A stretch of DNA of 52,494 nt, taken from positions 1 to 52,494 of the forward strand of contig JALOQS010000010.1 in the NCBI GenBank assembly GCA_025459355.1, read 5' to 3'. A program made the position numbers and the translations under genes. Positions 43,901-52,248 of this stretch are shown one piece after another. Each line of letters starts with the position of its first letter. Positions within the stretch are counted from its first letter, which is position 1. Origin of the DNA: Pirellula sp. (GTDB lineage: Bacteria > Planctomycetota > Planctomycetia > Pirellulales > Pirellulaceae). Below the pieces are notes generated by a model. It was not told the origin of the DNA. It saw only the letters and a list, made by a program, of their open reading frames with translations, and did not search any database.

Positions 43901-45519
43901 CTGGTAAAAAGGTGGACAACTACATCGCGAGAATACGTCACAGTACGCCCGGCGTGGGACTCATCAGCCCTCCACCTCACCATGACATTTATTCGATCGA
44001 AGATTTAGCTCAGTTGATTCACGATTTGAAGAACGCAAACCGAGCCGCTCGCGTGAGTGTTAAATTGGTCAGCGAAGTTGGGGTTGGCGTGGTCGCTTCT
44101 GGCGTTGCAAAAGCTCACGCAGATCACATTCTCATCTCCGGTGACACGGGGGGAACGGGTGCTTCACCTTTAACGAGTATCAAACATGCCGGGCTGCCAT
44201 GGGAATTGGGGATTGCAGAAACACACCAAACATTGGTGCTTAACAACCTGCGTAGCCGAGTCCGATTGCAAACCGACGGTGGATTGAAAACGGGCAAAGA
44301 TGTTGTCATCGCCGCGTTACTCGGTGCGGAAGAGTTTGGTTTTGCAACCGCTCCTCTGATCACGCTCGGGTGCATCATGATGCGAAAATGCCATTTGAAT
44401 ACCTGCCCAGTCGGCATCGCAACACAAGATCCCGAGCTGCGGGCGAAATTTGCAGGCAAGCCGGAACACGTCGTGAACTATCTGTTCATGGTGGCCGAAG
44501 ACGCTCGCGAGATCATGGCAAAGCTTGGTTTTAGATCGATCGACGAAATGGTTGGACGAACCGATTGTCTCAAAGTGGATGCGGCGATCAAACACTGGAA
44601 AGCTGATGGACTGGACCTAACCCCCATTTTGGCACCAGCTAAAAAGCCAAATCCAGATGTTCAAGTTCGATGCGTTGATGTCCAAGACCACGGCTTGGAT
44701 AAGTCGCTCGACATTACGGTGCTTTTGCCCAAGTGTATGGATTCGGTAGAAACCAAAAAGCCGATCAAGCTTGAGCTACCCATTATCAATATCAATCGGA
44801 CCGTCGGCACGATTCTCAGCAATGAGATTTCGAAACGCCATGGACACGAGGGATTGCCCACCGACACGATCCATATCAAGTTTACAGGATCAGCCGGACA
44901 AAGTTTTGGTGCATTCCTCGCACATGGCGTGACGCTGGAACTCGAGGGTGATGCAAATGATTATGTCGGTAAAGGTTTGTCGGGTGGTCGGATCATCGTT
45001 TATCCATCCCCGAAAGCTACTTTCCCGGCAGAAGACAACATCATCGTCGGCAACGTGTGCTTGTACGGCGCGACGAGCGGAGAGATCTATCTTCGAGGCC
45101 GTGCTGCGGAGCGGTTCGCCGTTCGAAACTCCGGTTGCTCGGCTGTTATCGAAGGGGTTGGCGACCATGGCTGTGAATATATGACCGGCGGTCGCGTAGT
45201 GATTCTTGGTGAGACGGGACGTAATTTTGCTGCGGGCATGAGCGGTGGCGTTGCCTATGTGATGATGGACATGGAGAGCTTCCGAATTCAATGCAACCTT
45301 GGCACAGTCGAATTGGAACCCGTTGTGGACCAATCGGATATTGATGAGTTGCACTCGTTGATTTCGAACCACTCTGGGTTTACCGGTTCGACCGTTGCAA
45401 GCGAATTGCTAAGTGACTGGACGAAGAGCGTTACAAAGTTTGTTAAAGTTATGCCGACTGATTACAAACGGGTTCTTCTTGAAATGAAGAAAGCGAAGTC
45501 GGAAATGGCGAATGTTTAG
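40963..45519 (+). CDS. gltB: Glutamate synthase large subunit
   Basis: About 1518 residues from ATG 40963, which has AGGCGA upstream; the frame opens at 40912 without support. The class II glutamine amidotransferase Cys is at residue 23 (KDSCGVGF), just after the short propeptide expected to be removed. The central and FMN domains include '[25 protein letters not shown]' and '[11 protein letters not shown]'. The iron-sulfur Cys triplet is at about 1137-1148 ([17 protein letters not shown]). The C-terminal GXGXG beta-helix domain has '[11 protein letters not shown]' and '[11 protein letters not shown]'. With gltD it makes glutamate from glutamine and 2-oxoglutarate. Confidence 0.98.
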   Translation: [1518 protein letters not shown]

Positions 45520-45565
45520 AGCCTGTCTAACCATGAACTTTACAACGTACGAGAGAACGATTTGT

Positions 45566-45582
45566 GGCTCCTTTTGAGAGCC
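45566..45582 (+). terminator. Weak hairpin in the gltB-gltD gap
   Basis: GGCTC (45566-45570), 7-base loop, GAGCC (45578-45582) about 45 bases after the gltB stop, without a T-run. More likely an mRNA processing or attenuating structure than a terminator; weak. Confidence 0.25.
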
Positions 45583-45698
45583 GATTTCTTGCCAAAGTCT
45601 CCGCCGGAGCTATGGCAAAACATTGCACCTAAGATCGCCATCGTTACCGAGCGGCGAGCAAACCTAAACCATAACTCAAATCCAACACTACAAGCATT

Positions 45699-47207
45699 AT
45701 GGGAAAGCCAACCGGATTCAAAGAGTTTGAACGCAAGAAGGTAGAGTGGAGATTGCCAATTGTTCGGCTTGAGGACTTTGGCGAAATCTATACCGAACCG
45801 ACAGAAGAACATCTTAGAACGCAAGGTGCACGCTGCATGGATTGCGGAGTCCCGTTCTGTCAGTCAACAACCGGCTGCCCGATCGACAATTTGATTCCGG
45901 AATGGAACGATTTGGTGTATCAAGGCCGGTGGCAAGATGCGTTGGATCGACTTCACAAAACAAACAACTTTCCAGAGTTCACGGGGAGAGTCTGCCCCGC
46001 TCCCTGCGAAGGTGCGTGTGTGCTGGGGATCACGAATCCGCCGGTCACGATCAAGAATATCGAAAACGCCATCATCGATAATGGGTTCAAAAAAGGATGG
46101 GTTAAAGCCAATCCGCCTAGCGTTCGAAGCGGCAAAACCGTGGCTATCATCGGCAGCGGTCCCGCAGGTTTGGCCGCCGCGGACCAATTAAACAAAGTGG
46201 GCCACCATGTTACGGTATACGAGCGATCGGATCGGATCGGCGGTCTGCTCATGTACGGTATTCCTAACATGAAACTGGAAAAAGATGTTGTAAAACGCCG
46301 CTTGGAACTCATGGAAGCCGAAGGGGTCAAGTTTGTTACCAACGCCGATGTCGGACGGACGGTGGATCCCAAGCAGCTCATGGCGGAAAATCATGCTGTG
46401 CTTCTTGCAACTGGCGCAACGAAACCGAGAGACTTGCCAATTCCCGGACGTCAGCTCAAGGGAGTTCATTTTGCGATGGAGTTCTTGTCGGCCAACACAA
46501 AGAGCTTGCTCGACACACAACATGGAGATGGCAACTATATTTCCGCAAAAGGAAAACGTGTTGTTGTGATTGGTGGTGGTGATACCGGTTGCGACTGCAT
46601 AGGAACGAGCCTGAGACACGGATGCAGCGAGCTAGTCAATTTTGAATTGCTCGACAAGCCACCCGAATCGCGAGCCGCGGACAACCCATGGCCCCAATGG
46701 CCGCGTGTCTTCCGAAGTGACTATGGACACGAAGAAGCCATTTTCAAGTTTGGTAATGACCCTCGCGAGTATTGCATTCTCAGCAAAGAATTCGTCGACG
46801 ATGGAAACGGGAACGTGACGGGAATCAAAACGGTTCGCGTCAAGTGGGTTAAACAAGACGGCAGGATGACCATGGAAGAGGTTGCCGGGAGCGAAGAAAT
46901 CATCGGCGCAGACTTAGTTCTGCTGGCCATGGGATTCTTAGGCCCCGAGAACTACGTGTCGGAGATTCTGGGGCTGGAATATGATCCACGAAGCAACTAC
47001 AAAGCTGAACATGGGAAATTCGCCACCAACTTGCCGGGAGTCTTTGCGGCAGGCGATTGTCGACGAGGCCAATCGCTAGTCGTTTGGGCTATCAACGAAG
47101 GTCGCGGAGCGGCCCGAGCGATCGATATCTACCTGCGAGGTTCAAGCACTCTACCGGCTCCAGGATTAACCATGGGCTCAGCTTTGATGACGGCAACCAA
47201 TAGCTAG
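45699..47207 (+). CDS. gltD: Glutamate synthase small subunit
   Basis: 502 residues. The N-terminal Cys cluster (C46, C49, C54, C60 in [17 protein letters not shown]) and a second set in '[15 protein letters not shown]' bind two 4Fe-4S centres. FAD-binding '[18 protein letters not shown]' (about 147-164) and the NADPH site '[13 protein letters not shown]' (about 288-300) are intact, and it ends with '[19 protein letters not shown]'. It passes electrons from NADPH to GltB. The gap of 180 bases after gltB is larger than usual for this pair but contains no other gene. Confidence 0.97.
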   Translation: MGKPTGFKEFERKKVEWRLPIVRLEDFGEIYTEPTEEHLRTQGARCMDCGVPFCQSTTGCPIDNLIPEWNDLVYQGRWQDALDRLHKTNNFPEFTGRVCPAPCEGACVLGITNPPVTIKNIENAIIDNGFKKGWVKANPPSVRSGKTVAIIGSGPAGLAAADQLNKVGHHVTVYERSDRIGGLLMYGIPNMKLEKDVVKRRLELMEAEGVKFVTNADVGRTVDPKQLMAENHAVLLATGATKPRDLPIPGRQLKGVHFAMEFLSANTKSLLDTQHGDGNYISAKGKRVVVIGGGDTGCDCIGTSLRHGCSELVNFELLDKPPESRAADNPWPQWPRVFRSDYGHEEAIFKFGNDPREYCILSKEFVDDGNGNVTGIKTVRVKWVKQDGRMTMEEVAGSEEIIGADLVLLAMGFLGPENYVSEILGLEYDPRSNYKAEHGKFATNLPGVFAAGDCRRGQSLVVWAINEGRGAARAIDIYLRGSSTLPAPGLTMGSALMTATNS

Positions 47208-47231
47208 TCGCAATATGGTCACTAAATCAAC

Positions 47232-47259
47232 CCAGTAAGATTCACGAGAATCTTACTGG
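47232..47259. terminator. Perfect 12-bp hairpin between gltD and ilvE
   Basis: CCAGTAAGATTC (47232-47243), loop ACGA, GAATCTTACTGG (47248-47259). It lies 25 bases after the gltD stop and between convergent genes, so it can work in both directions. No T-run on either side. Confidence 0.6.
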
Positions 47260-47336
47260 CGTCACGGAGCGATATAGCTTTGATTCGAGGTGTTCGATCG
47301 CGGTTTTTGAACTACGTCTGGGAATTCAAACGAAGT

Positions 47337-48194
47337 CTACTTCCTCACCAGTTCCTTGAACGCCGCAATAAGCTTCTCGGTGATTGGTCCAACTTTCCCA
47401 CCGCTAATTGTTCGGCCATCAATATCCACAACTGGTATCACTTCCGCTGCACTGCCTGTCAAAAAGCACTCGTCTGCAACGTAAAGATCATGGCGAGTCA
47501 TCGTTTGCTCAAACGCTGTGATGCCATGACTCTTGGCGAGGTCCAAGATCGCGTTACGGGTTATCCCCTCCAGGATGCCCGCGTCCTTTGGTGGGGTCAT
47601 TAACACCCCGTGCTTGACGATAAAGATGTTGTCGCCGGTGCACTCCGCGACCTCGCCTTTGTGATTGAGCATCACGGCTTCGATGCAGCCTGCACGAAGC
47701 CCTTCGATTTTTGCCATGATGTTGTTGAGATAGTTCAGCGACTTGACGCGAGGGCTAAACGCAGCCGGGTGATTACGAATCGTCGAGGCAGTCACGATCT
47801 TTAGCCCCTTGTCATAAAACTCGGCAGGGTACAACTTGATGGAATCCGCAATGATGATGATTTGCGGATCGCTCGTTTGATTGGGGTCCAGTCCCAAAGA
47901 ACCTGCCCCACGGGTGACCACCAAACGAATGTAAGCATCGATTAAACCGTTCTTGGTCAACGTCTCGTATACAGCCGCCTCCATGTCCGCCTTGGACATC
48001 GGGATGCTCAAACAAATGGCATTAGCAGATTCATACAAGCGATCAATGTGCTCCTTCATGCGAAACACTTTGCCGGAGTAACTCCGCATGCCTTCGAACA
48101 CGCCATCGCCATACAACAACCCGTGATCGTAGACACTGATCTTCGCGTTTTCTTTGTCGTAGAACTTTCCGGATATGTAAATCTGCAGTGCCAT
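47337..48194 (-). CDS. ilvE: Branched-chain amino acid aminotransferase
   Basis: About 285 residues. ATG 48194 follows AGGGA at short spacing; an in-frame TTG at 48212 is less likely. The class IV aminotransferase fold shows 'ISVYDHGLLYGDGVFEGMRSY', the PLP-binding Lys at about residue 151 (SPRVKSLNYL) and 'GEVAECTGDNIFIV'. It catalyses the last step of Leu, Ile and Val synthesis. Class IV includes D-amino acid aminotransferase and aminodeoxychorismate lyase; the length and 'YDHGLLYGDGVFEG' with 'GITRNAILDLA' favour IlvE. It uses the glutamate made by the neighbouring GltBD as amino donor. Confidence 0.92.
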   Translation of the reverse strand: MALQIYISGKFYDKENAKISVYDHGLLYGDGVFEGMRSYSGKVFRMKEHIDRLYESANAICLSIPMSKADMEAAVYETLTKNGLIDAYIRLVVTRGAGSLGLDPNQTSDPQIIIIADSIKLYPAEFYDKGLKIVTASTIRNHPAAFSPRVKSLNYLNNIMAKIEGLRAGCIEAVMLNHKGEVAECTGDNIFIVKHGVLMTPPKDAGILEGITRNAILDLAKSHGITAFEQTMTRHDLYVADECFLTGSAAEVIPVVDIDGRTISGGKVGPITEKLIAAFKELVRK

Positions 48195-48286
48195 AATTCC
48201 CTGTATCTTCAACGTTTAAGGACCAAAACGAAACCAACCAGTGCCAACACCGAATGTATCACACTGCCCAGATTTTGCCAGGACTC

Positions 48287-49510
48287 TCACTTATCGAGCT
48301 TGTGTACGATGCGACCGGATAAGTAGACATGCTCCACTTCCAGTTGGTTCGATAAAGTTACGAAATCCGCTTTCTTGCCAACAGAAATACTACCTACTTG
48401 AGTGGCTATGCCTGTTCTTTCGGCCGGTGTCAATGACGCCATGCGAATGATTTCATGCAGTGGAATGTCAGTTGATGTCGCCACGTTTCTTACCATCGAA
48501 TCGAGTGCCATGACCGAACTGGCGAGACCGCCCTCTTGGGTGCGCCCCACTGTTCCATCGCTATAGATCCAATTCTCGTCCTTTTGATCACCAAAAGCAT
48601 ATCGGCCCGAAGGCATATCCAACGCTCGATTGCAATCACTCACTAGGCAAAGCCGATGGCATCCCTTCATCTGCCAAGCGAATCGAATTAATTCGGGGCT
48701 AAGATGACAGCCATCAGCAATAACCTCAGTGCTCATCTCGGGATTGCTCAGCACGTACTCTGCCATGCTAGCCTGCATGGGGAATCCAAACCTTGGGCGT
48801 AACGATACGACCGAGCTCATCGCGCACCAAAAATGATCAACATGCCGCATCCCTAACTGAAACGCAGCATCCATCTCTCCCCAACTGGAATTGGAGTGCC
48901 CGCATGTAATCAGACATCCGTTACGTGATGCCATGCGATAGAAGTCAGCCGCTCCCTCCAATTCGGCAGCACAAGTGGCAATCTTTATAATGCCTGTTGC
49001 AAAATACTCGACCGCTTCTTCGACCGTTGGTATTCGACAGCCTGACTTGGTATGGCAGCCTACCTTATCTTCTGCAAAATAGGGACCGTAAAGATGGACT
49101 CCGTGAATTCTCGGCAAATCGGAATGCGATTTAGAATTCGAGTCCGGTGCATCGCGTTGTTCTATGACTCTCTTTGTCGCTCGGAGCATCTGCATAATCT
49201 GCAGATGAGTGGCGGTGGTGCAAGTTGGAAAGAGGGATGTAACGCCGTGTTGCAAATGCGCACGAGAAGCCTCTCGTATAGCCAGCTCAGTCCCATCCAT
49301 AAAGTCGTGGCCTCGTCCGCCGTGGACGTGAATATCAACAAATCCAGGAGCGAGATAGCCGCCTTGAAGAGATATCAGCTCCGTTTGGGGCGGCAACTCC
49401 GATGGCATCGGCCCGATGTAGTCGATATGCCCTTCCCGGCAAATCACGCACACATTCGACGCAACGCCAGACTCTAGAATAATCTGTCCATTATGAAACA
49501 GGCTTATCAT
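48287..49510 (-). CDS. nagA: N-acetylglucosamine-6-phosphate deacetylase-like protein with altered metal site
   Basis: About 407 residues from ATG 49510 (TTG 49537 possible). It keeps the HxH at 61/63 (PGFVDIHVHGG), the His at 205 (CGHSNSS), the His at 226 (VDHF) and the catalytic Asp at 292 (LVSDCN), all at NagA spacing. Where most NagA proteins have a metal-binding Glu in H-L-E-G-P-F, this one reads HLYGPYF (Tyr141), followed by 'KVGCH'. The enzyme removes acetate from GlcNAc-6-phosphate for recycling or catabolism; the change may alter metal number or substrate. Its start lies inside the end of an AAA ATPase gene (20-base overlap). Confidence 0.85.
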   Translation of the reverse strand: MISLFHNGQIILESGVASNVCVICREGHIDYIGPMPSELPPQTELISLQGGYLAPGFVDIHVHGGRGHDFMDGTELAIREASRAHLQHGVTSLFPTCTTATHLQIMQMLRATKRVIEQRDAPDSNSKSHSDLPRIHGVHLYGPYFAEDKVGCHTKSGCRIPTVEEAVEYFATGIIKIATCAAELEGAADFYRMASRNGCLITCGHSNSSWGEMDAAFQLGMRHVDHFWCAMSSVVSLRPRFGFPMQASMAEYVLSNPEMSTEVIADGCHLSPELIRFAWQMKGCHRLCLVSDCNRALDMPSGRYAFGDQKDENWIYSDGTVGRTQEGGLASSVMALDSMVRNVATSTDIPLHEIIRMASLTPAERTGIATQVGSISVGKKADFVTLSNQLEVEHVYLSGRIVHKLDK

Positions 49511-50111
49511 GTTGTGACCACCAATCGTACATGTCAAAGAGGGATTCTCTCAAGTTCTGCTTATGCTTCTCGCGCGACGCTCGCCAATGCTCCGAATCGA
49601 TCGCGCGGTTTAACAAATCAGGAGACTGCTTTTCCAGTAGCTTAGATAAAATCCATCGCTCAGTCGTTTCATCGACTGACGTCTTCCACAAAACCGAGCA
49701 ACCGAAGAATGGGCTGTGCGATGTTGCAATGACTGGCAACCGGCGCCGCCTGGCAGAAAAACAGACCTGCAGCCTTCGCAGGATCGACAATTGCTCAAAT
49801 CCATCGAGCAAAACTAAGTCAAAGAATCGCCATCTTGAGAATGATTGAACGAAATGTTGCGCCGATCTATGGTCGCGATTCAAAAACAAAGACTCAATTC
49901 GAATCTCAGGCTCAAGCCGAATAAGCTCCTTGGCCAATGTTCTTAAGAGCGTTGACTTGCCCGTTCCGTGTGGCCCGACGATAAGCGAACAGCCTCTTTG
50001 ATTGCGGCAATGCTTGGCGAACACCTCCCACTGTTGTCTGCCAAAAAACTCATAATCGATGGCTCCTGGCTGAAAACACTTGGTGGAGAAGGGATTGGAG
50101 GAGTCTCGCAC
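49491..50111 (-). CDS. Small AAA-type ATPase
   Basis: 206 residues with a GTG start at 50111. The Walker A motif GPHGTGKSTLL (about 46-56), a Walker B-like 'FDLVLLDGFEQL' and a sensor-like 'PVIATSHSP' are present, so ATP binding and hydrolysis are likely. There is a short N-terminal part ('YEFFGRQQWEVFAKHC') and a C-terminal helical region, no membrane segment. Its length and layout recall the stand-alone ATPase modules of ExeA/GspA-like or DnaA/Hda-like proteins, but I cannot assign it. It overlaps nagA by 20 bases, which suggests coupled expression. Confidence 0.7.
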   Translation of the reverse strand: MRDSSNPFSTKCFQPGAIDYEFFGRQQWEVFAKHCRNQRGCSLIVGPHGTGKSTLLRTLAKELIRLEPEIRIESLFLNRDHRSAQHFVQSFSRWRFFDLVLLDGFEQLSILRRLQVCFSARRRRLPVIATSHSPFFGCSVLWKTSVDETTERWILSKLLEKQSPDLLNRAIDSEHWRASREKHKQNLRESLFDMYDWWSQHDKPVS

Positions 50112-50223
50112 CGAATGATACCTAGCATTTTTACGTTGTGATTGAGTCCTAGCTATTCAGGATCGATCGGAGGGATTGCAACGGGGGATGAAAACGAGCC
50201 TCGAATGAAACAATTCGCTGCAC

Positions 50224-50643
50224 CTATTTGGACCGATTTGTGGAAGTCGGCGTAACGCTCCATACAACCAATGACAACAGCCATATCGGGACCAGAAGAA
50301 GCCAAATACCAAAGCCTAACGTATCGTACTTCGATATACCATTAATGCCAGCAGACTGCGTTGTGGTCGCATCGGGCCCCTGGGGCAATTCCACCCCGGC
50401 CAAGGTTGGGGAACTCGGAAAGCCGGGCACACCGGACGTTGAAATCGGGAGTCCAGGCATGGAAGCTCCTCCGAAGTTTTGAGTTCCGGTCATTTCCCCG
50501 GCGTTTGGCAAGGCGTTTACACCTGGCGTGTTAATCCCCGATAGCTGCTTGGGAAAAGGTACGACCCCTATCGCAGGCAATAGCAAAGCCAAACAGCTTG
50601 TCGCACACATAGCGATAAGGCTCATGAATTTGATTGAGTGCAT
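50224..50643 (-). CDS. Small exported membrane protein (139 aa)
   Basis: The start ATG 50643 has GGAG five bases upstream; the open frame extends to 50787 without support. An N-terminal hydrophobic segment (FMSLIAMCATSCLALLLPAIG) is followed by a Gly/Pro/Thr/Ser-rich middle with no charged residues over long stretches ('GASMPGLPISTSGVPGFPSS'), then a C-terminal membrane span (LGFGIWLLLVPIWLLSLVVW) and a short polar tail. It looks like a two-span or signal-plus-anchor protein with a linker outside. I do not recognise a family. Confidence 0.65.
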   Translation of the reverse strand: MHSIKFMSLIAMCATSCLALLLPAIGVVPFPKQLSGINTPGVNALPNAGEMTGTQNFGGASMPGLPISTSGVPGFPSSPTLAGVELPQGPDATTTQSAGINGISKYDTLGFGIWLLLVPIWLLSLVVWSVTPTSTNRSK

Positions 50644-50794
50644 TCCAGCTCCAAGAAAATCAACGTTATAGGTTCGAAATTTCGACGCCAGCCGCGTGGG
50701 GACCTTACCACATAAGGTCACATAAAATCGATCCGAAACAGCCGTTCCTTCCCAAAAACAGGTCAATTTTCTCAGAAACCGTGGCATTGGAAAC

Positions 50795-50800
50795 TATAAT
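50795..50800 (+). promoter_or_regulatory. Possible -10 element of the proline-rich protein gene
   Basis: TATAAT at 50795-50800, 50 bases before the ATG at 50851. No convincing -35 hexamer at 16-18 bases upstream. Confidence 0.4.
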
Positions 50801-50850
50801 CATGGTCCCTGTAACGAGATCCAATTCTGGTGGTCACAAAGGCTAGGTCA

Positions 50851-52140
50851 ATGAGAAAGCTATCAAATCAATCCCTTTTATACGTTCTGCCTTGTTGCGT
50901 TCGGGTAACACCAATAGCCCTATCGTTGCTAGCGGCTTCGTATGCATGTGGGCAAACCGTTCAGAACCGATACACAGCCCCTAATCCGTACTCCGTTCCG
51001 AGCACGCCAGTTTACACTTATCAAGGCCAGGCACCTTCTGTTCAAAGTGCCCCCCCGGTCGTCCAATACCATCAATTGCAGCCGAGCTACCAATTGCAAC
51101 CGAGCTACCATCAAGTGCAACCGAGCTATAACCAACCGCTGCCAGCCCCAGCTTTGCGTTATGCACCTCGGTCGGACGCCTCAGCAACAATCTACGAGAC
51201 GATTCCACCTCGACGCCCAGCGACGGTCGAACAAGGGGCGAATATCGGACAAGGGGCCAGCAATCCATCAAATCCAGTTTTGCCAGATGCGAGGGCATCA
51301 GGTACAGCATCTGGTCAAGCTGCTGGTTGGAATCTGGTGAAACCGAATGATGCGCCCAAGCCAGTCGCGCCCTTGACTCCTAATTTTGCGGACGTTCAAG
51401 AGATCGGTAGAGGGTTGGGAACACCGGGCTTGATTACTCCGGGATCGGTACAGCGTATGGAGCAGTCGGGGCTGGTTATTGAGGATTTCCGTCCTCCGCA
51501 GCCACGACAAGAAGACATTTCACTAGAAGGTCTCCCTCCCGAGGCCAGGCGAGCCTTTTACGATCAATTGCAGCTTCCCGACGGTGGGCGAGTGATGTCA
51601 GCGCGGGTACTGTCCTCTGACTCTGCAGCTCCAGCGACGGAGGCGCAAACCGCTCCTAGTAAACAAGTTCCCGAGACAGAAGAATCTTCGAATCCGGTAC
51701 AACCAACGGGAGAGCCAATCAGCAACGCGAGCGAGACAGAGCAAGAGACACAGCAAAACTTAAAGCCAGTACCATCAGAGCCAAGTCCATCGGTTGTATC
51801 CGAGAAGCGAGCGAACTCGAGCGAATTAGAAGATCGAAACGTGGAGCAGCGTGCGGAGTTGCAAGTCATGCTAGAGAAGCTCACGGAGCAAAACATTTCG
51901 ATCTCGACACAATTGAGATTGCTCAATGAGCGAGTAGCAAAGCTTGAGCAAGCCAACCAAGAGTTAGAGAAAAAGTTGCGAGAGTCCACGCAAGCGGAAG
52001 AAAAAGTTCCTGGCGAAGAAAAATCGAAGGGTGATAAAGGTGACATAGAGGGGGCGTCGAGTAGCGACAGCGGCAAGGACAAAGAAAAGGCTCCTGAAAA
52101 GAAGAGCAAAAGAAAGCCCAAAGACCGCATCGAAGTTTAA
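50851..52140 (+). CDS. Exported proline/glutamine-rich protein with C-terminal coiled coil (429 aa)
   Basis: Start ATG 50851 with AAAGG and AGG at suitable spacing. A signal peptide (CVRVTPIALSLLAASYACGQ) leads to a Tyr/Pro/Gln-rich segment with repeats of the QLQPSY type (about residues 75-100). A middle part has short motifs ('EIGRGLGTPGLITPGSVQRMEQSG'; 'EGLPPEARRAFYDQL'), followed by a Glu/Ser/Pro-rich linker and a coiled coil (about residues 340-385; 'LQVMLEKLTEQNISISTQLRLLNERVAKLEQ'). The end is very basic (KKSKRKPKDRIEV). No family recognised. It could be a cell-surface or periplasmic structural protein. Confidence 0.75.
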   Translation: MRKLSNQSLLYVLPCCVRVTPIALSLLAASYACGQTVQNRYTAPNPYSVPSTPVYTYQGQAPSVQSAPPVVQYHQLQPSYQLQPSYHQVQPSYNQPLPAPALRYAPRSDASATIYETIPPRRPATVEQGANIGQGASNPSNPVLPDARASGTASGQAAGWNLVKPNDAPKPVAPLTPNFADVQEIGRGLGTPGLITPGSVQRMEQSGLVIEDFRPPQPRQEDISLEGLPPEARRAFYDQLQLPDGGRVMSARVLSSDSAAPATEAQTAPSKQVPETEESSNPVQPTGEPISNASETEQETQQNLKPVPSEPSPSVVSEKRANSSELEDRNVEQRAELQVMLEKLTEQNISISTQLRLLNERVAKLEQANQELEKKLRESTQAEEKVPGEEKSKGDKGDIEGASSSDSGKDKEKAPEKKSKRKPKDRIEV

Positions 52141-52185
52141 CCCCACCACCCACGCCCCCCAGCATATAGTGCCATCCACTGTTTG

Positions 52186-52214
52186 TTGACATTCCTTTTT
52201 TTGTTCGGTATCAT
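52186..52214 (+). promoter_or_regulatory. Near-consensus promoter of the transposase gene
   Basis: TTGACA (52186-52191), exactly 17 bases, TATCAT (52209-52214): six of six and five of six consensus matches. It lies 35 bases upstream of the ATG at 52249. The best sigma-70-type match I found in the window. Confidence 0.75.
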
Positions 52215-52248
52215 GTTCCCAAATCCCTATTTCTAATGGAGAAAAATC

